A stretch of DNA of 64,000 bases from assembly GCA_934045905.1 (NCBI GenBank), contig OW203761.1, positions 36,787,321 to 36,851,320 of the forward strand, given 5' to 3'. Shown piece by piece: positions 28,101-43,100 of the stretch (position 1 is its first letter; each line of letters starts with the position of its first letter). Both the position numbers and the translations under genes were made by a program. The stretch is from Leuctra nigra. Its lineage: Eukaryota; Arthropoda; Insecta; Plecoptera; Leuctridae. The notes under the pieces were generated by a model, which saw only the letters and a program-made list of their open reading frames with translations, did not search any database and had not been told where the DNA came from.

Positions 28101-31100
28101 CCATGGGAGAGTTTTTATTGCTACTGGATCTTTCAGAGACAAGAGGAGAGCTGCCATCCTTTCTACACTCCTTCATCCTTAGACGCCGAGATGAAGGTCA
28201 AAATACACTCTCCTTTATATTATTGAACTTGTTTTAATCCGTTCTATCCGATCGTGAGCACTGCACTGCACGCCCGCAGCGATCGCTAATGATTTTACAC
28301 AATTCACCAAAAATACTGCGAGTCTTCAGAGAGTCACGAGGACCTCGTTGAAGTCTTCAAATTGGCCAATTTTCCTCCGAAACGACGAAAACATTTTTTA
28401 TATTTTTTAATATCTCATCTAACCTGCGAGCAAAAACAGAGCGTCTAACTTATGAAAGGTCGATGATTAAAAGGTCTCCCAGATATTGCCTGAAATTCCT
28501 TTGTCCCGCGTACGCCGGAGAACAACGCCAATCTCTTGCGTCCCTCGGGCGTTCACTCTCGCGAGACTTGGCGTGCACATTCCTCATCCTCACAGCATCG
28601 CATCATCAATACCACTCACAACGTCGTACTTATCTTAATTAATATACCGACCTGTGCATGGCCAAGGCTACACTAACATAGAATCATACAATTAGTTCGT
28701 TTCAAAGACCAAAACTCTCGGAACAAGTTGGTGTCAGAGTCAGACACGCAAAACAAAGATCATGTTCGAATCATTAGGACATATTGAGACTGTCATTGAT
28801 TTATTACTTATTAATCACGATTAACTGGACCAATTTACATCGCTGAATTAGCGTCCATCTTGACATGACGACATATGGAGGCGCCCAAAGGTCAGAAGAA
28901 TTACGCCTTGTTTATCAATTACGCGATAAGGGTCCCGTTTACCATCTCGCAATCGGTTCTTACGATGAGAAGATTGGACGCCTCGATTGCCAGAGCGATG
29001 GACAAAATTAACCACCAGTCTGTCGAACTAAAGAAGAGTAAACCAGAAGTCGAGAACCTGTTCTTTCAGTTCAATCGCGAAACATGACTTTAATACTAAG
29101 TAAATTCAATTTCAGTCCCGTTAATAGTGTATAGACGTATCGCGTAACATCCTCATGGGTTGATTTATCTACTATTGACGATTGGCAGTGTCGACCTCAG
29201 TAGAAGACATCACTGGATCGTTGGCACAAAAAGTACTCATACTTACTACAATCGACACAACGGTGAAAGTGAATAGTGATGATAAAAATAGGCGGAATAT
29301 CGATTCGCGTCCTACAGATGATGGAGCGGAGAAAGCGCGCAGCATCACCTGTGTCGGCCGGTGGTCAGGAGTCAGAGGTCACCGTGTCACTGACACCCGA
29401 CTACCACAACAAGCACTCATCTTCGCTCTAGACGCAGGGTCACGGGCGTCACGTCGTGGATACACCCCGCAGGGTTCAAGTTCGACCGGACAGTTTTCAT
29501 CAAGTTCGGATGTTATTGAGTTGGAAACTCTGTCTTTCCGAACTGTGACATTCTAGATCTAATAACCTGGAAGGTTAGAAGAGGAGTGGAAAACAAGTTT
29601 CAGGACTTCTGAAAACAAAACTTGACGATTGAAAAACGTAGTTAATGTTGGAAAAGCGATGAGAAGACGCTACATTTGCTCTGTTATCGTAGAAAACTCG
29701 CGGTTCAGAAAATTCAATAAGACCTCGGCGGTATCGAAGAACTGTCTCCATGGGGAGACGTTGACTTGGCTTCCCATTCAAGTTTGAAATTGCTTCGAGC
29801 TCGAGTCTTGGGAGGCACATGAGTGTTCGGTACACAGTGTTGTACGAATTACTCGCTAAATATGCAATGTGCCGTCGCAGTTGAGCAGAACACTTGGAAG
29901 TCGAGTATTCAGCGACCTTATTATAAATGTAACGAACTACGTGCCGGAGTACTGCAGTATTTGCAGCAAGATCCACGGAAGGGAAGAGCTTTTCCAACCC
30001 CCTTCAGATATGACCTGCACTCGACAACAAGGACTATTCAGCGATAAAAAAATATACATTATTTAGCTGCTTTTATGAAAGAATGATCTAGGTATAAAAC
30101 ACAAATATATCAAAGAATTCATAGATTACTTTTAGTGAATATTGTCGGTCCAGACACCACGACACCTATAATCTCTCATCTTTTCGGTAATTTCGTATCC
30201 TAAAAAAAATAAGAATGAAACATATTACTACAAATTTTAAAACGAAAGGGAGAGGTACTACTTTATGTTTGTTTACGTCTCTTAGCGTAACAGATAGCGG
30301 ATCAAGTCGCAATGTTGTAGAATGATTGGTTCCTAAGCTTTCAAACAAACTTCATGTGTCCCTACATCAGTCTGTGTCGACGCCTCAAAGTACTTTTGTA
30401 CCAATCAAAAGACAAGAGAAACAATCCGGACAAATTAAATTGTCAAAACTCCACTTTGGTCAGCCTGTAAAACTCGTACAAATCAGAAGAAATCGAGACT
30501 TGCGCGTGGATCTCATCTCATGGGAAGGATGTGTGGTCCATCTACATCCGATCCGAATAATCGTGACGTCCATCCAGCAACCCTCACGAGCAGATCGGAC
30601 CGACGAGGCCTCGATGCCAGACGATAATAACACCTCTGCGCCGAGGACGTGGAAACTAGGCGCAATCGTTTCCATTTCCCATGCGATCTCGCCGACGGCG
30701 CTGGCGCAAGATGAATTGTCGACAAGCGGAAGCGAGCTGTTGACTGACACTCCGAGGACACATGGTGCAGGAAGTGCATCGCTGCATGTGAGGACAAAAC
30801 CACCCCTAGCTCGCACGTCACTTCGCACTCCGAGGACACATGGTGCAGGAAGTGCATCGCTGCATGTGAGGACAAAACTACCCCTCGCTCGCACGTCACT
30901 TCGCACTCCGAGGACACATGGTGCAGGAAGTGCATCGCTGCATGTGAGGACAAAACCACCCCTAGCTCGCACGTCACTTCGCACTCCGAGGACACATGGT
31001 GCAGGAAGTGCATCGCTGCATGTGAGGACAAAACCACCCCTAGCTCGCACGTCACTTCGCACTCCGAGGACACATGGTGCAGGAAGTGCATCGCTGCATG

Positions 31101-34100
31101 TGAGGACAAAACCACCCCTAGCTCCGCCATCCTCCCTATCTGTCATCCAGAGCCAGGGTGTTCCGACATGGAGAGCCACAGTTATTAAAAATTGTATTGC
31201 TACACCTTTTTACTTCAACTATTTCACACAACCGTCGTTTCCTGGCATCCTTTTACGACATTTCCTTACATCCCCACGAGGGGAGGGGAATAGACTCCAC
31301 TAAAAAATACTCCATCTTAAATTATGCGTTTTTACAGCTTTGAAGGGTTGTACTTGTATCTAACTTGAAAGTCGACTTTTGAGAACTTAAAAATGTTAAA
31401 AACGTATACTTTCTCCAGAAATCGATCCTTCTGTGTGTAATCTATTACCCTTTTTATCGTGGTCACACAGTAATTACCATTTTATAACACGTATAAATAC
31501 TTTGCAAAATCGACAAGTTTTCTATAGTTGCACACCATTGTCTATCTGATCATCATAAAGATGCTCACAAAACCAGCTACAAAGAGATTTCTCACATAGT
31601 TTCCGAATACCTGCATAGAAAAGCTGACATATAAACATGTCGGAGATGTAATACGATCTGTGGAGCTCGAGAAGCACCTGCTTGACACATAATCGAGGGA
31701 AACCTCGTCCAGTCCACCCAGGGACACACACACCTGGCTTCCACACTCACGTGGTTCACATGGGACCTAGATTACTTGTGGTCATTGGCTCTATCTCATG
31801 AGCAAGGACATCGAAACCATCAAAACCGCGAGAAAAGTTGATACAATACAGGACTCGTGCATAATGAGTGCAAAATTTAAACAAGTCTTCATTACAATAA
31901 CATAATATCTCACATGCTCACTTACTTTTTCCTAATTGAAAAACAATAACCTATTTAGCTGTTTGGTAAGTAGACCACGTATAAATCAGGAAGTAAAACT
32001 AAATACTAATTCCAGTAGATGACATGCATTACTCGTTTCAATTAGTTCATGCCATTAATACTGTAATAGTTAAGAATGATTAGTAAATGATACTCTAATC
32101 AAGGAATGATTGTGGGAAGGGGCTGTGGCTATATGATTATTTCTCTTTGCATCTGTAATTGAGGAAAACTACTTACTCCTCAGAAATCGTTCTACTAAGA
32201 ACTGTGCGACAATTTCAATAATTGGTTACTTCGAAACGGACCAATGTATAAGGACCTTGCTTGAATGAAATTCAAAACGGAGGACAAGAGTTTCTTGGTC
32301 ACTCGAGGGACAAAGAAAAGAGTCCAGCTGCCGATTAGTCATTATCCAAGAAGTAAAACTTACATAGTAGATACTGGAACAGGTGGATTAAATTAATTCG
32401 TCTCGCCACAGGATGTGCGGGGCCACGCACTTGACTGTCATAATCGCGAACTATACAAGAAACCAGCGACCAAAGCAAACTCCCCCTTTGTTCATGCATT
32501 AGTGATTTATGCAGACTAAGGAGGAAACAAAGAAATGGATATTGAATTGTTTTTCGAGTGTCAAGGGCACGTCGATATTATACACTCGTGATCGGCTCGT
32601 CCACTGTTTGCTTGCACACACACAACGGTAACATTTCCTGTAGCCAAGGACTTTGGAATTGAACAATCCATGAATATCTCGTCAGGAGCGAGAGAAAAAC
32701 AAGCTCATCGCAAAGTGATCAATCACTGATCGCGAAACAATGAAGTCGTGGCGTCGAACTTCACGAGACGCTGGCAAACCGCGGGAAAATATGCAATGAC
32801 TTTTAGAAACACTATACATTAGGAATGTTTCGTAATCTCGAAGTTCAGATGATGTTCTATCATCACTCATCACTCACTGGAACCGATTCGAAAACTGTAA
32901 GTTATTCGAAAATGATCCTATATAATATATATTTAACAATCTTGGCAAAATTAAAAAACACAGAAACCTAGTTTCAAAATAAATAATGTATCCAGTGAAT
33001 GAATTAATTTAATTCACTATTTCCTAGCGCGTGCGTGTCTCAACTTTTATTTATTCGGAGGCTAGGAACCTTCAGTCCAATAGAAGTCAACATACAAACT
33101 CTAAGATAAGATAAATTCATTAGATAGTAAAAGTTTGAATAAACGACGAGACACTTTGGGACATTGAAAACAGAAACATCGTCTGTAAGTCCATCTCGTA
33201 AGCAATTCGTTTAAATTACAACCATTCAGGCAATTAACGAGAGACAGTTACACATAATGAGCTAAAACTACACAGAAAACAGCCGACACGGAACGAATGT
33301 GGAACAGGACTTCTTGGATTTACTCGGAAACTGAACAATACCGATATTTCTCTGTCTGCCGGAGTAATGTTACAAGATGTCAGTGTGGTAATTACGAACA
33401 TAACGCGATGCATTACAGTAATTAGTTTTATTGATCCTGCGAGGAATACATCCGCCGTGAACGCAATGCCTAATGAGTTTAGAACTTTGTAAACAAACCT
33501 GGGAGATATTCTTTTTAATTTGAAATTCGAGTCATGGTCGTCGAGGGAAACCAATTTAGATGTCACGACATTGTTTTAAAAAATATCTTGATGAGGATAT
33601 CTGGTTGCCAGGTTGAGACTGAGCTCGTAACCAGAAGAATATTCTTATCAATAGTCGAGATCGCGTTCGCAGGTATCATGTTTCTTTTTTTTCTTCCCTT
33701 GCACGAACTATAATGTAGAAGGCCAAATGGCAGGTGCCAAATGAACACTTTGAGAGAATTTTTAATATTGCTCTGTGTTTCAGTCAAAGATAACATGTCA
33801 AATTGAAATAAAAACTACTTTGAGTCAAGTGTAAAGGGATCCGTCCACCTACACTGGCAAAAACAAGTTTTCAGGTCATGTTTACAAAAATAATCAACAT
33901 CCTACAAAGATAGAGAAATTTGAACAATCCGGTGTTATAAAACTGCATCAAACAGCCTCGACCACATCTGCACGTGAAGCGAGCAAATTCCTACCAGCCT
34001 TGATGCCGCATATGCCTCATTTCCGAGCAGTCATGCACCTTGTATGGCGATTCTAAAACCACACAGAATAACATTGAGGAAAAGTGCAAATCTTGCCCTG

Positions 34101-37100
34101 GAGGACACATGCAGGCTCTGCTGTCCTTATATAATGCCGGGCTGAGCGGGACGCGCCTTCACAATATCTACACACTCAGTAATGAGTGCCTTCGCGCATG
34201 CACTTGATGGAATGCAGTTGTACTTGGGGGGGAAAGAATATGACTTGCACAAAACCACCGAGCATGCAGTTTCAATTCAAGATTCGGCTGATTTGTAAAT
34301 TGTAAACTCATCCTCTGTTGTTTACTACCATTGTATTTATTATTATTAAAATTGCAAAGTAGTCGTGAATTGACTAGGAATATATTGATATTAGTTCTTT
34401 GTGAATTGTATATATTATATCCTGCAGGTGTTCAAAAGACGCAATATCACAGGACATTATAAGACACATGTCTGTAAATAAACACCGGGCATATTTGTAA
34501 GTCATTCACGTATCTCCTTGTACCTACCTATATTTGCGCTCGACTAGATATTTCAGTTACTTCACACTTTGAAGAAAAGACGTTACAATAAGATGAAACA
34601 CACACGCTACGTAGAATTCCCATTTGTAAATTATGTTTATTAGTTGTCCCTATAGAAGTGTCCACCCACGTTCCTCGAGGTTATAATTGCCAAGACGAAT
34701 CACCTGTGTAACTCACGGGATTATGACGTCTGTAATAACATAATGTACTTACATAAGTGGATTGTTAGGTAGGCTCAGTGCTTTCAAGTAGTAATGAATG
34801 CAAATTCACAGAGTCCCTATTCCCAAGTGCAATTGTAACTCTTCGCAAACGATTCAGCCATGGGTTTGTTAGTACAATGGAGGTGTTTAGTTAGAGAAAT
34901 AAGGTTGAATTATTTAAAAGTATTTTTTAACACAACAATTAAGGACACTTGACGTCGGCAAATAGTTCAAATAGACTTGCACAAATCAAAACACTAAACA
35001 GCAAACAAATACCTCGTGAAATAACAAATCGACTTGATTACATTTTTACCATTTCAATTGCATGCAATTCCAAAACAAATGCCGGACTATTACCGAATCC
35101 TATTACAAAATCCCAAACAAAAACAAATAACTCCACGTAAAATAAAAAAGATTTGATTACATTTTACCAATTCAAAGGTATTCAATGCCGAAACAAATGC
35201 AGACTATTACAAAATCCTAAACGGCATACAAATAACTCCGCGTATATCAAACAATTTGATTACATTTTTATCAATAGGCATGCGATGCCTAAGCAAATGC
35301 GCGTCCATTACAAACAAATTAATGACAATTTGTTTTGGAATACCAATACAAAGCTATGAAAACAAATTTGCGATGTTTTTGAAAAATTCTTTATGCTCGG
35401 GTTTCGCAAATCACTTGCGTTGCAAAATATCGTCGTTGCAAAATATACCGACCACATTGGAAGATTGGAATGACAGACAACCGAGAAATAGCAGTTTTTC
35501 TATCAGGCAACAAATACGAGACCAACTTACACCTCCGCAGAGAAGTGTCAAAAACCCCCACAAGAAAATACAAAATCCACGCCAAGTTCCTAGAAGACCT
35601 CTATGGATCCGCAACAAATTCGTTGGCAAAGAGACCGCTATTTCGTTGCCAAAACAAAACCATGCATCTTAGCTTGAATAAGGCAATGAAGCAACACAAA
35701 GTTGAAAATAATTGCCATCGGCATCGTCCAGGAAGTGAATCGCTTTCTAACTATAACGAAACTTCCATCAATCTATCGAAAAAACGCACAGAAAACATAA
35801 AAAAAACTCATCTGTGCATGAGTGACACAGATTCCATCTCCCGCGAAAATTACCCTCAGATTACATCAGCAGAAATCATAGAAGAGTTAATTATCATCAT
35901 CATCATCATCATCGCTCTCACGGCACCTTTCACTCCTCACTAATCTTCACCTCAAGGTGGGAGTGACAGCCCCCCTGTGGAGTCACGTGACCTGCGCAAG
36001 AGACCCTCGCCTAATCCTGTGACCCGAGGTCGTGACCTCTACGAGACCCAGTTTAAGATGCAGTGCCACGCCTAGAGCCACGCCGACTGTTCCTGGTTGA
36101 AAATACTCAATGATGGAGCCATATATGGGCATAATGCATAGAGGTATCGATCACTTATCAATGAAGTGTCGTATCCGTGATAACAGGTATTTCAAAGGTC
36201 AGTCCACTGCCTTATCTCTAGCCCTACAATTAAATAATTACAGTTATAATCAGGTATGGAATCTCTCAAGAATTTCGGTTTGACAATTTCCCAGTCAAGA
36301 CTGATGACGCATTTTCATTCGAATTCAAATAAATTTGAAAAAATACGAGTAACTGTTTTGTAACAGTATAAATTTAATGTAAGAATTTTTGTGTAAAATC
36401 GACCAAATTTATAAATAAAAAAAAATCTCATTAAAACCACAACTAATCCGCGGTTACCAATAACAAGAGAAAGTGACAACAAAACGAACGTTTTTAAAAC
36501 CCGCAAGATTCGTCGCGCGCCATGATTACCCACTCCGGTACCTGAGAGATAACGATGAAGAGGGGGGCGTTTCGTCACTTTCATTACTCGTTAATCTGCC
36601 TAGAGAGACAATGCCTGCGCGAAGTCAAATTGGCCGCGTGTTACGCAAACTCTTGTGCACACAATGCCGAGGAGCGTTATGCCTTGGTGATGGCACCAGC
36701 CTCGTTTCCACGCCGGATGGTAAAACACAAGGCGTATTGTCACGTCGGAGACAGCGTAATGTCTGACCATCAGTGATTGTTCATTCATATTGCGGCATTC
36801 AGATGTTTTGTCACGGGTCGTATTCGCGGAGAAGAAATCATAGCTTCGACTACAATGTAAAAGAAGTGAAATGCCTCTCCTAAAGCAGGTGCAGATTTCA
36901 TGCTATGCAAAAACTATAAATGCGTGTTCCAAAACGAATGGCCCCTGGTGATAGCCCTCATTCTTCAATAGTATTTAATTAATCGTACTCATTTCGACGG
37001 AGCACAGGAAAGTGGCAGGCAGATCCAAGGGTCCGATTCCCGCGGCTGTCATTTGGACAGAGCTTTTTCAGTTTTTCTCAATCTAGAGGAAAATGCTTCC

Positions 37101-40100
37101 CGGAAAAGCCACAACCGCATCCGTTCCAACATCGCCATTTGTGCCTATTCTCCATTATCAGTCAGTCATCCGTACCCTATATTAAAAGTCGCAGAAAAAT
37201 GGATTCGCAACTCCACACAAATGTCTGGATGGATGCAGCATTGATTGTGAACAATGGAAACATATCTGCACATCAAAGCCAGAAGGCCCGATGCCCATTT
37301 TCTCGACTGTGACACTTTTTGATCATGTAATCAAGCTCTGTCAATTGCAATTTGACTACAAAGTTAAACAGTTATATTGAAGTATTCTCTTAAAATGTCT
37401 GGTGATGATATGATTAAAATGATTGAAATGATTGAATGACGGTTAGGTGCTTTATTGACATCGGGCATTCTAGAGAGGTAGGTACAAATATAGGGGCAAT
37501 TTCGTAAGACAATGTTTCGGACACTACTGATTAGAATTAAATAAAAACAACCGTTCATATCGCACTGCACATTCGAAATTGTTTAGTTATGAGTCGTGCA
37601 CAACGATAACATGTACAAGTAATATTCGTTGCTTTCTCGCCGGCCGCATCGAACACGGTGTAACTTTCGCTGATACGCATTGGCGTTGCGCGGGTAAGCG
37701 CCAGCATCTAGTGTGCGTCTCCTTGTCGATTTTACATCACAATTAGCCAGGTAACAGCCGATGCCTCTGTAATCGTGTTACCATCAGCACTGGAGCGTAC
37801 GCAGAGCATGCGGATTCCGGAACTCGCTGCGAGTACGACGAGAAAGTGCGCGCACAAATGTGAGGATCGCGGGGGCGAAGGGCTGCGGTTTTGAAACGGA
37901 AAGTATGACTGCGCTTTGATGACTGCACACACGAGATGACAATCGTGACTGAGTGATTATTATGTCGTCGGACTTGTCGAAAATGTTAATTCATTCGAAA
38001 TGCATTGTAGAGAGGTGTTCAGGATGTGCACTCGGAGAGTGTGGAGAAGGTGGTCTTCCGGCAAGATTGCATAATTTTTAATAAATTGTCAAGTTGCAAT
38101 TAGGAGTGATTTTGCAACAATTCATTTTTAAACCAATAGTATCAAAAATGAGGTAAGCGTATAGTATTCCTATTGCTCTTGGGAGTTGACGAAAGAAGAA
38201 CATTTTGTTATTCTATTGAGTTTCAATCATACGTTTATGTCAATCAGTGATCGAAATCAAGTCTAAAATGAGAAAGCTTTCTCAACATTTTTTTCACAAA
38301 ATCTCCCATAATTTTACGAAAAGTAGTAGGTACGTATGTACACTCGGCCAAACATAAATTGATCGTTGATCAAATTTGAATGACTGCTGGTCATGTCCCA
38401 TACCAATCAAAGCTTGTTATGATCATTGAAATGTGGGGTCACCTACTAGAGTGAGACAAGGAGATCGCTTGGACTGACTTTGGATGGTGCGGTCTTACAT
38501 TTATCAGTCAATCAAATTTGATCAACGATCAATTTATGTTTGGCCGAGTGTACATCCTACTAGAACCTTTACAAATGTTAGATAATAAGTTCTATCAACA
38601 ATAAAAATAGACATAAGAGTGGAATACTGCCAGGGGAAGCCCCGCTATCAAGATTCTACTTTTATTTATCCTGATCCTACAATAACAAAAAACTACTTCG
38701 ATCGTAGTTGATTGACTGCAATTACACAAATTAACTGATCACTATCCGATATTACATTCTTCATTTGTTAACTTGTAACATGCAAGAGCTGCTAATTGCC
38801 ACTTCTCTTCGCATCCGGATGCTGACGTTGATATTCCTCTAACAAACCGACAACAATTACTCGCACATCTTCTCGCAATCATTCTGACATCTAATTTCAA
38901 TCTTCGAACTCGCCGCAGAGAAAAAAACTAATTTGTTGTTGTCTTGTGGAACTCGTTCTTTAATTGCGTTGCTGACAACACCGGCGGTATGGTTCTTGAA
39001 AGAAACGCTTTTTATTAATATTATATAAAGTTTCTCGGAAAACCGGCAGAACATAAACATGTCTCATCATGGGGCCGAGTGTTTCCGAGATGTGTGGGAT
39101 GCAAATGAAAGCGGTGCACTCAGCTTCCTTGCTGGACCTAAATACATGATCTCTACCATACATGGAGACATAATTCATGGGGCTATCAGTTGCCAGTGGC
39201 GTGCCGACCTATCTTATCTTGCCCCGTTAGTATCTTGGAAGATATACACTCCCTAACCTATCCACTTATAGCACAATCTTACCTATGATATTTTAGGTAC
39301 GGCTTTCACAAATAGAAAACGTATCTAACAAATTTATCGCGTAGACTATAACTTGACTTATGTCTGCCTACCTGGAAAATTGTCCACTTTATTCATATTA
39401 AATTTAAATATAAATATTTACAAAATTTGATAAAACAAAAGTTTTTTTTTCTCAAAACTTACATTTCTTCTCCAAAATTGTAATTGAAAACTAACAACTT
39501 GACAAAATTTAAAAAACGTTTTACTAAATGGTCAATCTGTCGCTGGGGAGGGTGAAGGGGTTGGGGGGGGGGACGCAAAACCGATACACGAGTTAATAAT
39601 CCAATCTCGCCCACAGGGTATTTGATAATATAATTCTATTTCGAAATTATTGTCACCGGACCTAATTCGATAGAAGATCGCCGCGCCACTGGCTGCTAAC
39701 GAGTTCCTAATAAAGCACACGGGCCTGGCAGTGTCATAGGAGCTTTATACTCGGTTTCACAGGTGCTGGATGTCGCTGGGTTCAACTCGGTTTCACAGGT
39801 GGTTTTAGATGAGAGTGAGTAAGTGTGAGATTGATAATGATGCCGCAACATACTGAGAACATGTGACAGCCAAGAAGGAAATAGCAGATAAAAACTACAT
39901 TCAGACTTGGGAATAATCTAAACGTTGCATCTCTCTCATCAGACATCCCAGCATAATTATAAATATAGTTAGTTGTAAGTTGAATTAAGAACGGCAGTCA
40001 CAAAAAGATGACTAAATATATAAACATCCTTCCCGGAAACCAAGAATTATCTTAAAAAATTGTTTCTCTGTTCTATTATGAATCATGAACAGCATCTTTG

Positions 40101-43100
40101 GTACCAGAGAACGTCACTGGTTCTAATCACTTGGGAGTTGAAGCAACAACAGGTTAACCACACCGCAAGCTCGGTAAGTAACAAACTCATTAACTCCTGT
40201 TAATTAATCATTACCATCATGATAATGACATTAGCACTAATTGATATTCCAGCGAGGGCGAGTACCAGGCGTGCACGTTAATGAGGAGATCACTGGCCCA
40301 GCATTCGTCAAAGTTGCAACTTCAGTTTATTGATTAGTTTGTTAGTTTTGATTTAAAAAATTGAATTATAAATATCGCGACCCTGCTTCCAACTATTGTC
40401 GGGTCAGGGGAAAAATTGAAAATAAAATAAATAGGTACTTTTGTACCAACATTGAAGACTAGAATCTACATAAATTTTCTCAATTTTTTAATGTGTATGC
40501 GCTTTAACAATGTTCAAGTCCAATTTTAAAGGCAGGTAAAACTGAATTGTTGATGCTTTTCTACTTCTATTTAGACTTTCGTTCGACTGTAAAAAGTGTA
40601 ATATTTATGAATTATCCAAGAGCCTAAATTATGAAGGCCCTACTTCCGCGGTACAGAACGTAAGATATTGTTTTAATTTGAGTGTACGGACACAGCATTA
40701 TTGTCCATTGAATGCCGTCTTAACAAGTTCTGCCTGATTGTATTGCTTTGAGAACGAAGTAAAGAGAGGTGATCGCTTACCTGCGGGAGTTCCTCGCCGC
40801 CTCGTCGTCATCCCCCAGTCCGGCCGTGCCCGAGTCCTGCAAACACCAGAACACCATGGTCACAACAAGTCCCCATCCTGCGCCACCCGCTGCATTTATA
40901 CACACCACCTTCTGCCGACCGCACAAGAAAATCACAATCACACTGCATTTTGGCACTTTTCATAGACAATGTACAAGTGAGGTAACAATTACTAGCATCA
41001 TCTTGCTGATTCGTAGGCAAAGTCATATCATATTCATTGTCTTACATTTTGGCAGACTAATCTTTTTTCATAAACAATGAGTAATTGAGAAACAGCGTTA
41101 GAATAGCATCATTGCATGAATGGGGGACAATGGATACAAAAAATGATAGGCGTTCATTTTGGCAGACATATCATATTTCCGATTCCCGATGAATTAACAT
41201 TAACTAATCAATACCATTTGTGGTTATAGATTCTTCGATACATAGCCTAGATAGACGTCAAACTTACGTGAGCAAAATGGAACAATTGAATTGAGTTTTT
41301 AAATCTGGTTTGCCGCGGCTGCAATTTATATCCTGATCGACGACAAAACGTATGATTTAATCGCGGAGCAATTTGTCAGCGAAATTCGCGACACCACAGC
41401 ACGTATCTCAATATTAGTTTTAATATTATATATTAAAAAAAAACATTTGATTTTCGCCGTGAAACACATCAACTTTCTCTCACCTCCGCAGCGAGTAAAG
41501 AGGAGAAAGAACCGAGCGTCTGAAAAGATGGCCATATATGGCGAAAGTCTCGCGCGCGGAATCGAGCGAAGACACCGGCAGCAGAATCATCCGGCGATCT
41601 TGTTACACTTTACCCTGCCCCAGTTCGTCGGGTCTGGCCTCTAATCACCGACCGAGGTCAGCACAAGACCAGATACGAGATTTAATTACTCGGGAGATAG
41701 ATCGGTGTCAACGCTAAATCACTTCGAGCGAGCTTCCCCGATGGAAGGTGTGTCGTTAGCGTTACACCAGGTGCTGATTGACAGCTCTAATTTAATTACT
41801 GGCGATTAAGAAGGGAGTCTCAGAGCTGTCGGAGGTGTTAAGCGGAAGTGTACACAGCGAGCCCATTGTCGTGTTGACTTTTGAAATATGAGACACAGAA
41901 AGCCGGTCTGAATTGATAAAAATTAGCAAACAGTACCGCTATGTGTGCTCAGCTACTTGGGAACTGTCACGGATTTCCTGAGCCACCCCTGGAAAGTAGA
42001 ATTTAGCGACAAAGAGTGGGTTTGTAACACCGGATTACTTCTTTCGCTTCGTAAAAAATGATAATTTCAAAAAAATAAAATTCGTTTTGCTTTGCTTGCA
42101 CCAGGGTTTAATCCGTGTCCTAAACCTAATATCAACAAACAACTCCAAATCTGCACAATTTAATTTGTATAAAATAAATCTCTTGCCTACAACTATCGAC
42201 ACAAGACAAGCCAAGACATCAGTGTCATCTATTTATAAACTGCATGCAAAGATCATACTTTGTTCCCTTCTAGGCCGGTCTAGATTCTATGGATTACCAC
42301 ATATATTTAATAATAGTAACTCGAGAAGTAATATAAGGCTTCCTGTAAGTGCTCCACCACAAGCCATGACGGAGACGAGTGAAGTCCTGGTAGACAGCGT
42401 GGCATTACGCATTGCACTTGTACTGAGGGGGAGGGAAGAGGATGTACCACGTCGGATGAGGAACTACCGGGCAGGGAGATATGCGTCAGAACGTCGCACT
42501 GACCTGCAACTCCGTGACGGAGACGAGTAAGTCCTGGGAGACAGCATGGCTTTACGCATTACGCATTGCACTTGTACTGAGGGGGAGGGAAGAGGATGTA
42601 CCACGTCGGATGAGGAACTACCGGGCAGGGAGATATGCGTCAGAACGTCGCACTGACCTGCAACTCCGTGACGGAGACGAGTAAGTCCTGGGAGACAGCA
42701 TGGCTTTACGCATTACGCATTGCACTTGTACTGAGGGGGAGGGAAGAGGATGTACCACGTCGGATGAGGAACCACCGGGCAGGGAGATATGCGTCAGAAC
42801 GTCGCACTGACCTGCAACTCCGTGACGGAGACGAGTAAGTCCTGGGAGACAGCGTGGCATTACGCATTGCACTTGTACTGAGGGGGAGGGAAGAGGATGT
42901 ACCACGTCGGATGAGGAACTACCGGGCAGGGGATATGCGTCAGAACGTCGCACTGACCTGCAACTCCGTGACGGAGACGAGTAAGTCCTGGGAGACAGCA
43001 TGGCTTTACGCATTACGCATTGCACTTGTACTGAGGGGGAGGGAAGAGGATGTACCACGTCGGATGAGGAACTACCGGGCAGGGAGATATGCGTGACAGC

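Larger units (their letters stand above)
21034..40780 (-). other. slingshot intron 2 (about 19.7 kb)
   Basis: This is non-coding between exons 2 and 3. Supported contents are a TA-flanked MITE (38341-38550), a degenerate tandem repeat (about 34990-35320), a (ATC)n tract near 35890, a 78-bp minisatellite (30749-31120) and an 86-bp duplication (21766-21937). In 22-30.7 kb, 31.2-34.9 kb and 36-38.3 kb I see no gene, only AT-rich sequence with short incidental ORFs lacking family resemblance. Confidence 0.85.

Noticed and set aside
30326..31303. 325-codon plus ORF and 205-239 codon minus ORFs
   Set aside because: The openness comes from 78-bp repeats. The flanking residues resemble no family and no splice logic supports them.
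37015..37070. B-box-like GGTCCGATTCCCGC
   Set aside because: No A-box and no tRNA fold around it. Too little to call a SINE.
39194..39690. Possible hAT element with CCAGTGGCG ends
   Set aside because: Only about 9-10 bp of inverted similarity and no matching 8-bp flanking duplication.
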